From: Pogonophryne albipinna
Lineage: Eukaryota; Chordata; Actinopteri; Perciformes; Artedidraconidae
NCBI GenBank assembly: GCA_028583405.1
Contig: CM053244.1
Coordinates: forward strand, 2,713,607-2,777,606
DNA length: 64,000 bases
Direction: 5' to 3'
Below are positions 54,538 to 64,000 of this stretch, piece by piece (positions within the stretch are counted from its first letter, which is position 1; each line of letters opens with the position of its first letter). Under the pieces are notes generated by a model. The model made no database searches, was not told where the DNA came from, and was given only the letters and a program-made list of their open reading frames with translations. The position numbers were made by a program, and so were the translations under genes.

Positions 54538-56136
54538 TCAGTTTGCAGCGTTTTGTACACACACATCCCTATCAGGCTTTGAAGGGGAGGGAGGACCCAC
54601 CACCCTGCTCCTCTCATCATAGGAGGCCACGGTGAGGGCTACACTGTAAGCCGGGGGAGATGGTGCGCATCTCTGCTTCGGTGATTTTGGTGGGCGTCGT
54701 TGAGGGGCGGGGGTAAAGGACATGCTGCCAATCCTGCGTGTCGCCTTCATGTGGTCATCGAACTCCAGGGGGGGGGGCGAGGGTGAAAGGGTGAGCGGAG
54801 AGTAGAGAGAGCTGGGGGATGAATGAAGAGTATCCTCAAAGGCGTTGACAGGGAGGGTGACGGGCAGTGGAGACTCCTCCATTTGTGTCATAGGTCTCCC
54901 ATAATCAGAACATTCCTCAGGCGGGTGCAGTGATACTTCTTCAGGGTTTTCTGCGCGATGTGTTGTGTCTTTCTCCTGTTTTGATTCCTCTTGCCGCTTG
55001 TCCTTGGCAGAGGGAACAGAGTGATGACGCAGGCAGTTGAATATGTTAGAGATAAACAATTTCACTCCTGACTTGTTCAGGCAAACTCCATTTGCCTTGA
55101 AAAGATGTCTGCGATCCCAGAAAAAGTTAAAATTGTCAATAAAATGGACAGAATGGTCAGTACAGACAGTTGAAAGCCAGGTGTTCAGTGCAAACAATCT
55201 GCTGAATCTCTCCACTCCTCTTCTGACTGGCGGTAGAGGGCCACTGATGAACACCTCTGCATTTAGAGAGCTGACATTTTCCAACAAACATTTAAAGTCT
55301 TCTTTCAGCACTTCTGACTCTTGTTTCACAACATCATTTGTTCCAATGTGCAGTACCACATTCTTCACAGTCGGATGTTCAGCCCCAATATGCAGGATCT
55401 TCTCAGCCAAGTCAGATACCACATCCTTGGGAAAACAGAGTACTTTGGTGTTGTTCTTATTACACAGACCTTTTACATCTCTTACAGCAGAGTCACCCAC
55501 AATCAGAGTTTCAGGCCCAGTCGTTAGCTTTCCCTCTAGCCTTTTACTTTTGGAGTAGCTATTGGTCCTTACCCTGCTGTGTGAAGAGGACAGGTTATCC
55601 GGATCATCAGCAAGAGATTTCCGGCTCTCGGTCAGCGGAGCGTATCTGTTCTGGATTGGCACACTTGGTGGTTTAGGAGGATTGTTTGTAATTCTCCCTT
55701 TAGCAGCTGTCCACTGCTGTTTCCTAGTAGTAGGAACAGGGGTTGAAGGGGCGCTCTTCCTGGGTGATAACAATGCAGGCCAGCCGGTCGCATCACAGAT
55801 TTCCGAGCGCTGGGCTCTGCCTGTTATCCGTCCTCCCAAATCCCATGGAAATGATTTACTCTTAGGCTTTGCACCCAGAGAGTTCCAGGGAGGACTACCA
55901 CTTGTAGATTTATTACCCGGTACACAGCCCTCCTGTTCCTTGGAATCCTTGTAGCTGCTAACTAGCTGTGAGTTAGCATACCCTTTTCCATTATTTTGCA
56001 ACACTGGTAAAGTGGTGTCATTTCCACGACATAGTCCATTCACTTCCACGTTAACTTCCAACCGTTGCATTTTCATTTCCAACACAGCCATCTTCTGTAT
56101 AAGTTTTTGGAAGTCATCTGTAGAGAACGGAGGCAT
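54538..56136 (-). CDS. LINE ORF1 (532 aa) with coiled coil and SGNH esterase domain
   Basis: ATG at 56136 opens a 532-codon frame. Residues 10-32 form a short coiled coil ('FQKLIQKMAVLEMKMQRLEV'). Residues 60-200 are a low-complexity basic linker. Residues 208-372 are an SGNH hydrolase domain: 'LIVGDSAVRD' (Ser block, 211-220), 'VVLHIGTNDVV' (260-270), 'FISGPLPPVRRG' (296-307) and 'HLFKANGVCLNKSGVKLF' (344-361). Residues 373-532 are a Pro/Ser-rich tail. ORF1 proteins of this kind bind RNA and are thought to help assemble the retrotransposition complex; the role of the esterase is unclear. In block V the usual catalytic Asp/His spacing is altered (Asn/Val near 'NGVCLN'), so activity is uncertain. 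It is followed 54 bp later by ORF2. Confidence 0.9.
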   Translation of the reverse strand: MPPFSTDDFQKLIQKMAVLEMKMQRLEVNVEVNGLCRGNDTTLPVLQNNGKGYANSQLVSSYKDSKEQEGCVPGNKSTSGSPPWNSLGAKPKSKSFPWDLGGRITGRAQRSEICDATGWPALLSPRKSAPSTPVPTTRKQQWTAAKGRITNNPPKPPSVPIQNRYAPLTESRKSLADDPDNLSSSHSRVRTNSYSKSKRLEGKLTTGPETLIVGDSAVRDVKGLCNKNNTKVLCFPKDVVSDLAEKILHIGAEHPTVKNVVLHIGTNDVVKQESEVLKEDFKCLLENVSSLNAEVFISGPLPPVRRGVERFSRLFALNTWLSTVCTDHSVHFIDNFNFFWDRRHLFKANGVCLNKSGVKLFISNIFNCLRHHSVPSAKDKRQEESKQEKDTTHRAENPEEVSLHPPEECSDYGRPMTQMEESPLPVTLPVNAFEDTLHSSPSSLYSPLTLSPSPPPLEFDDHMKATRRIGSMSFTPAPQRRPPKSPKQRCAPSPPAYSVALTVASYDERSRVVGPPSPSKPDRDVCVQNAAN

Positions 56137-56411
56137 TTTGCTACCAACTAGCTTAAGCTAAATAGCATGCAGTAGCCTACCAGGCTTTAGCTGTTGCTAG
56201 GCCACGCTACTGTAAGACTGAGGTCGTCGTAAAAATGTTGAAATATGGCTGAAACCCTCCGTCTATTTACGAAGATGAACTGTCCCAGTGATAAGTTAAT
56301 GTCCAGGAGCCGCTGCTCGAAGTTTTCAGAGAATAAGAATAGGAAAATCAGCATAAGAAGTAAGCAGAGTCAAGAGCAAGCAGAAAAGCGTCTGCAGTGT
56401 AGGCTGCAGAT

Positions 56412-59140
<2,729 letters not shown>

Positions 59141-59275
59141 CAAACAGCTACGCAGGCAGAGACATACAGATCAACAGACAGACAATTTACAGACAGACAA
59201 ACAGCTACACAGGCAGAGACATACAGATCGACAGACAGAAAGACAGTTTACAGACAGACAAAACGGCTACACAAT
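59141..59275. repeat. Tandem duplication of about 60 bp
   Basis: 'aacagctacgcaggcagaga' with the following 'catacagatcaacagacaga' is repeated from about 59200 ('aacagctacacaggcagaga'), and a third partial unit starts at 59262. Units are built from 'cagacagac' words. Confidence 0.8.
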
Positions 59276-59971
59276 AGTTTTTTGGGCCACAAAACAAAAT
59301 GGCCAGGACAAAATCCAAAATGTTACATAGCTTTCCCATTATAACGCAATTTGTATCCAACTTACCACAACATTATAACACAGGACATATCTGAATAGTA
59401 TATAATTCAAACCAATGTCTCAAAAAACACATTGGATACAAATAAGAGCATCAAATCCTTGGATTAACACAAAATTAAATAGGTAAATAACCCAAATCAA
59501 AGGCTTTTCTTCATTAACAGCTTTTTTAGTTCTATGTTTTTCAAATGTAACGTGAACTGAATACAGTTACTTGATTTTTGTATTCTGATTACGTAACGCT
59601 GTTACATGTATTCCGTTACAACCCAACTCTGTTGACAGTGCATGCAGTGGATGAATTGTCCTGCCGGTGCTTCATCCTTTGGTCTTCTCTTTACTTTTAG
59701 TGTCCCTGTTCCACTCTTTTTAAAATGTCCTTTATTCCTCATTTTTTCTATTAATATCTTGCGCTCTTTCGAGTGTTCGGGAAGGGAAAATGCATGTTTA
59801 ATTTCAGCATGTGTTTTGTGCGTTCTCAAATGGCGGGAAATTTAGCTTTGTGGTTTTCCACAAATAAAACAGTAATTTTTAGTGCTCATTGTCAGATGTT
59901 GTTTGGGGAGCTCAGCTTTAGCCTTTGGCTCTTTCTTGTACGAGTCTGTGTTAGAAATCGATGGACCAGAT
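59276..59971. other. No gene recognised; possible degraded transposase piece at 59600-59830
   Basis: The plus strand has short hydrophobic ORFs and the minus strand a Lys-rich 75-codon ORF (59829-59602, 'RERKILIEKMRNKGHF'). The latter may be a transposon remnant, but I recognise no motif. Confidence 0.3.
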
Positions 59972-60081
59972 CAGGGGCGGCACCTAGCTTGGAGTTGCTA
60001 TAGCAACTCCAACAATTGGCCTAGTGACGGCTTAGCAACCCCATTGTTTTGTTATGAAAATGTATCTATATATATTTATAC

Positions 60082-61149
60082 TAGGGCTGTCAAACGATTA
60101 CAATTTTTAATCAGATTAATCACAGCTTAAAAATTAATTAATCATGATTAATCACCATTCGAACTATGTCCAAAATATGCCATTTCTTTATGTATATTGT
60201 TGTGGGAATGGAAAGATAAATGAAAGAAGGCGGATATATCCATTTAACATACAGTATCTATGTTTATTATAACATTTTTCTGCATGTCAAAATGAAAGAC
60301 AGCCCACACACCTATCAATCATCAAACCGTGGGGTCTTAATTCATTACGTGTTGATTTCTATCAACGGGGGAGTACTTCAGGAAAGTCGACAGGGGGGCG
60401 CTAGTGGAGTACTTCGTGACCACAGAGTGTGAACCTTGTGATCAGCTGTTTTAGCGCAGTTCTCCAGTGAAGGGGGGGGGAGTCTCCCTCCGCAGCCGGT
60501 TGGCGTAGTTTTGGCACAATTCCATTGTACAGACCAACGTTAACAGCAGCCCTGTCTGTGCACACGGAGACCGACTCTGTCGTCCGATGATCTAACCGCC
60601 TTCTGGAAAAGCTTCACAAGTATGTCGGTACGCAAATGCGCTTTGTGACACAAGTGATCACGCATTTCAGATTACGCACATAACCTGCCAGTTATGTGCA
60701 CCCCTGTACTACAGCAAAAGTATTCTCCGTCGGGACTTCCTGCAACAACACCACGCCGTTATCTTGATTCTGATTGGCCAGAAGACATTATCAAAGATGT
60801 TCTATTGAGAAGACGATCACTACGTGACAAAAGTTTTCAAAACCGTTTCTGGTCTTCGGTATTTCCAGACAAGTGGCTACTGAAATCAATCTTACTAACT
60901 GCTGTCTGTGCAATTTACTCCGCGCGAGTTGGCGGACTTTATTTTGCTTACTTTAACATCATTTTTCATGGTGGGGCTAAGCCATTTCTTGGTATGGGTG
61001 TAGCCTACCCGAGCCATACCCTGGCGCTGCCACTGGTGGGATGTATGGGGCGGGCCATTCTGCACATGCGTTAAATGCGTTAAATATTTTAACGCAATTA
61101 ATTCAAAAAAGTAATTACCGTCGTTAACGCGATAATTTTGACAGCATTC
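60082..61149. mobile_element. hAT element, TSD ATTTATAC
   Basis: Left end TAGGGCTGTCAAACGATTAC, right end 'cgataattttgacagcattc'. ATTTATAC is repeated exactly at 60074-60081 and 61150-61157. The last four bases of the right terminus differ from the expected 'ccta'. 'gcgttaacgcgat'-type words mark a hAT MITE family very common in vertebrates. It includes a 'ggcgctgccactg' hAT-like right end at about 61023-61035, so a further insertion may be present. Confidence 0.85.
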
Positions 61150-61254
61150 ATTTATACACATTCTCGCGAGATCTATCAGGGGTCGTTGTAAGTTAAAGCG
61201 CAAACTGTTACTTGGCTAATATTATAATTCTCAGTATGTGAACACAGATCGAAA

Positions 61255-61480
61255 ATGGAAAGATTTCTCACAAGTCAGCGTAAACGACCGCGATCTCCAA
61301 CGGTGTGTGTGGAGGGAGTACGAGACGGTAGGAGTTGTCTTCGAGTGTGGGGAAAAGTCATAATGAGTGTTATACTATTGATTGGTTCTGTAAGGCGTGG
61401 CTGTGGCCGTCAATACCAGAAAATAAAGATAATTTTTTCGACATTGAAGGCTCGAGTGATCTGTGATTTTGAATAGCGGT
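61255..61480 (+). pseudogene. hAT transposase first coding exon (ZMYM1-like)
   Basis: ATG at 61255 gives MERFLTSQRKRPRSPTVCVE, the kind of short basic start seen in ZMYM1-like hAT transposases (MxxFL...KR). The frame runs for 73 codons but loses family character after about 35. No zinc finger or catalytic region follows. Confidence 0.45.
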
Positions 61481-61620
61481 GAACGCTACAATATGAACAG
61501 GCTCGTGCTTGGCCCTCTGGTATTGTTTGTTTATTTATTTTGAAAATTAACTAGCAACGCCGTGCTGTCATATAGCAACTGCTAAGCTACTGCAGCAAAA
61601 AAATCCTGGCGCCTGTGGGG

Positions 61621-61872
61621 GCAAAGCGTGGTATGAAACCCACCTCGGCTCCGCGCGTCCTTTAATGAGCTAGTCAAATTTATAAAAGAAGGAATTCAAA
61701 GCACCAGATACAGGGTTAAACAATAATCTGTTTTAATGGTAATACAAGGACATCTCATCTCTCACATCTCCTAATAGAAAGGTTTCACTTCTCATATTTC
61801 CAGCTTCTTGTTATACAGCAAACTCACGTCTGGACACTAGGAACACAGGTTACTTTCAATTATTAATAATCC
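61621..61872 (-). mobile_element. Retroviral 3' LTR, type 2, internally deleted
   Basis: Read on minus, it follows the polypurine tract at 61879-61871 and ends with the U5-like 'cggaggcgcgcg..' mirror ('acccacctcggctccgcg' on plus at about 61637). Compared with 49082-50190 it lacks about 0.85 kb of the middle, including the GT array. It is joined to ERV copy 2. Confidence 0.75.
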
Positions 61873-63074
61873 CCCTTTTGATCTCATCTCAAGAGATCAA
61901 CTTACACAAGGCATTCGAAACATAACCACTGTCATCCTTTTCTACTGTGTCCGTCCCCCAACATTATATAAATCCATCAGAAGCTGGGATTTAGAGCACT
62001 TTAAACATTTGGGAACAGCCCATCATAACAACTTTTTATGACAGTGGAGAAAGACCAAAATATGTTAAAAAACTGCGTCCTTGTCTGCTGAGTCATCATA
62101 CTCGTCCTCTCCTTCCGCATACGCCAACAAGGGCATTTGGTACGGAGGGGGAGGGGCACCTTTTCCTTCAATGGTGGAACTGATGAATTTAATCAGAGAG
62201 AAGCAGACTCCACTGCTTCCTCGTGATGTCCCCCAGCCTGCTGACTATGGCTTCTGGGCCACCTGCTGGATGGATGTCCTCAGGATCCTGCTCCTCCAGT
62301 CCACTGATGGCCGCTTCCAAGTTGTCTGCTGAAGGGTAGTCCTCGGTGTCCTCCTCCTGTCCTCTGATGGCGGCTTCCGAGTCGACTTCCTCTGCGAGGG
62401 CCACGTCCGTCCCGATGTCGTCTAGGGTCCTAGCAGGAGGTTTCCCCGCCGCACACTGGCTCCAGTGGTACCAGTTGTCCCCCTTTTCTCCTAGGCGGAC
62501 GGCATAGGAGGTCCTCTGGGTGACTCGGTCGGGGCCGGAGAACCTAGGGTTGAGCCACTTGGGTCTGATGACCTTCAGCCGGACGAACTCTGCTGTGTTG
62601 GCCTCGTGTTTCTCGGGTCCCCCTTTGGCGTCAACAACCTGTGTGGAGAAGTCTGATACCCACCCCTCAAGTTGCTGGAAATAAGGTTTCGAACTCATGA
62701 CCTCTACTTCCTTTCCTACTCTCAGGGCTCCTGGGCCCGGGAACTGATGGCCATGTGTCAGCTCAAATGGGGAGAAACCTGCCCCTCGGTTAATAGAGCT
62801 CCTGATTAACATAAGGGCCAGAGGCAAGGCGTCTAACCAGTTCCTGCCTGTCTCCTCACATGCTTTGCTGAGTTTCTGTTTGATGTTCTGGTTCATCCTT
62901 TCTACCTTTCCCTGAGATTGGGGTGATAGATGGCTCCGAAACTGTGTCTTAGTCCTAATGACTGTTCTACTGTGCGTAGGTCATGGTTCTTGAAATGGCT
63001 GCCCTTGTCTGACCTCACTTTCCTAGGAAACCATGTAGTGGAATGTAATGCGTGACTAAGAACTTGATCACATC
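61873..63074 (-). pseudogene. Endogenous retrovirus pol end (integrase), copy 2
   Basis: From about 63060 minus reads integrase core sequence: 'RSDKGSHFKN' with a catalytic Asp, 'GLRHSFGAIYHP', stops and a frame break near 62900, then 'MNQNIKQKLSKACEETGRNW' and 'LALMLIRSS', and a C-terminal domain with 'GDNWYHWSQCAAG'. A tail of two to three acidic repeats ends at 62189. After the stop come 300 bp that match 46083-46345 and the polypurine tract. Integrase joins viral DNA to the host genome; here it is inactive, and upstream pol and gag are missing. The layout suits a fish gamma/epsilon-like ERV. No env frame was found. Confidence 0.8.
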
Positions 63075-63525
63075 CTCGTTATATCCCTGTTATAATTCAA
63101 TCAATATTTAGAAACATGTCAACATTCATCAAACAGTATCTTATAGACATGGAGCAGGTTAATTCTAAAACTGTCAATCAATGGTCAGATTGAACATCCG
63201 AGTTGGGGCGGCAGGTTTCTTTCAATCCCTAAATGAAAAATGTAGACTGTGAATTTTACAGCCATGTTGATATAATACATCATACCCACACTCCCCCTTT
63301 TTACACATGAACTCATGTGTAACAAAATCCTGTATGGGAAGAAAACCTTCAGGTAATAATTGATCATAAGAAAATACCAAACATTATTCACAAATGTACA
63401 TCCATCATTTTCACAGTAAACACTTCAGTGAAATGAAGTGTTTCTCTCCATCTTTCAGTTCTAAAAGAAACAGAATCTTCATTTTTTTGTTTGAGCTTCA
63501 CATTTTGCAAACCGCCACTGCCTGT
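63075..63525 (-). mobile_element. Fragment of another LTR element next to ERV copy 2
   Basis: Read on minus it holds a polypurine tract 'aaaaagggggag' at 63302-63292, followed by 'tgtgggtatgatgtatt', the form of an LTR start. The LTR-like part runs to about 63075, where it meets integrase sequence. The fragment shares its ends with 43300-43525. Confidence 0.55.
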
Positions 63526-63718
63526 GGGTAGCAGATATGGCCTTCTGGAGGCCGTTTTCTCATTGGGATACCCAGGCCGTGGGACACTATATTAGGTTAA
63601 GGGACATCCAGGGTAATTTGGTGTCGACTGCCAGTGTATTACTCCAGAAGTGGGATGCTGCCATGGTGGTTGCGTGTATCGGACCCTAGGGGGCGCTATA
63701 GTCATGGGGGGAGGCAAG
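63526..63718. other. No feature recognised
   Basis: Short spacer between the LTR-element fragment and the minisatellite. Confidence 0.4.
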
Positions 63719-63900
63719 GGGGTGTCCACAGATCAATATGGTGTCCCACTTCCCATGGGGGGGGTGTCCACAGATTAATATGGCATCCCACTTCCCATGT
63801 AGGGGTGTCCACAGATCAATGGGGTGTCCACAGATCAATATGGCATCCCACCTCCCATGTAGGGGTGTCCATACATCAATATGGCATCCCCAGTATGGAA
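63719..63900. repeat. Minisatellite, about 50-bp unit
   Basis: Four to five units of 'ggggtgtccacagatcaata' followed by 'tggcatcccac.tcccatgt'. One unit is shortened to about 24 bp in the middle. The last unit has 'catacatcaat'. Low-complexity ORFs on both strands here are by-products of the repeat. Confidence 0.9.
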
Positions 63901-64000
63901 ACTGTAACCCACTCAGAACTTTTTTCTCAATCAAATGTCAAACTTTCTCACAAAATCCTGTCTGGAGCTAAGAATCGAACACCCTTGTGGTGAGGGAGGG

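Larger units (their letters stand above)
59972..61615 (+). mobile_element. Outer hAT-like element, ends weakly supported
   Basis: Left terminus CAGGGGCGGCACC and right terminus GGCGCCTG, with the interior holding an N-terminal hAT coding exon (61255-61480). 'tagcaact' words occur near both ends. No matching TSD was found, possibly because the right side abuts the ERV LTR at 61621. The hAT at 60082-61149 is nested in it. Confidence 0.45.

Noticed and set aside
55037..55954. Plus-strand ORFs of 112-173 codons opposite LINE ORF1
   Set aside because: Antisense shadows of an intact, motif-bearing minus-strand ORF1.
63634..63993. 119-codon plus ORF and 82-codon minus ORF
   Set aside because: Both are translations of the 50-bp minisatellite.

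Overview
The window is vertebrate nuclear DNA, almost certainly from a ray-finned (teleost) fish. I infer this from the mobile-element set: an L2/CR1-type LINE with an SGNH-domain ORF1, a Rex3-like RTE LINE, many hAT elements with perfect 8-bp target-site duplications (TSDs), Kolobok, piggyBac, Harbinger, Tc1 and ISL2EU-like DNA transposons, fish-type endogenous retroviruses, a tRNA-derived SINE, and long (CA)n arrays. I see no intact host gene. Nearly everything I can explain is mobile DNA, much of it nested.

Layout. 1-5.1 kb: AT-rich repeats, two spliced terminal exons of an unknown gene, then a compact cluster of small plus-strand ORFs (3582-4695) with poly(A) signals and no recognised relatives; this is the least explained part of the window. 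6.5-13.3 kb: two hAT elements, one hAT that carries a SINE and a Harbinger-type foldback element, and a TTAA MITE. 13.8-19.5 kb: LINE tails, a rearranged Tc1 end fused to a broken SGNH ORF1, and a LINE reverse transcriptase whose coding sequence holds an in-frame 16-unit, 33-bp minisatellite. 20.1-25.4 kb: an hAT containing a complete Kolobok element with two convergent spliced genes (a P2X7 C-terminal-like gene and a THAP gene). 26.7-29 kb: a TTAA element split by an hAT, then dispersed repeats.

29.2-32.4 kb: a retroviral LTR abuts an ISL2EU-like gene pair, a spliced YqaJ-nuclease gene on plus and a DDE_4 transposase pseudogene on minus. 32.4-35.4 kb: an hAT interrupted by piggyBac. 36-38.2 kb: a MITE end, a Ty3/gypsy RNase H piece and a Rex3-like LINE middle. 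38.6-40.9 kb: an hAT with an L2 tail inside. 43.7-44.8 kb: an hAT with a nested MITE. 45.3-47.8 kb: a plus-strand ERV 3' end with LTR, running into an hAT fragment. 49.1-50.2 kb: a second LTR type. 51.1-56.6 kb: a near full-length L2-like LINE, one frameshift from intact, bracketed by (CA)n arrays of 174 and 176 bp. 60-61.6 kb: nested hATs. 61.6-63.5 kb: a minus-strand ERV 3' half. 63.7-63.9 kb: a minisatellite.

The coding regions that form functional sets belong to transposons: ORF1 plus ORF2 of the LINE, THAP plus P2X7C in Kolobok, and YqaJ plus DDE in the ISL2EU-like element. TSDs and nesting give relative ages: Kolobok is younger than the hAT at 20.1 kb, the Harbinger MITE and SINE are younger than the hAT at 11.1 kb, and piggyBac is younger than the hAT at 32.4 kb. 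All assignments come from reading the sequence and remembered family motifs; no database search was run.
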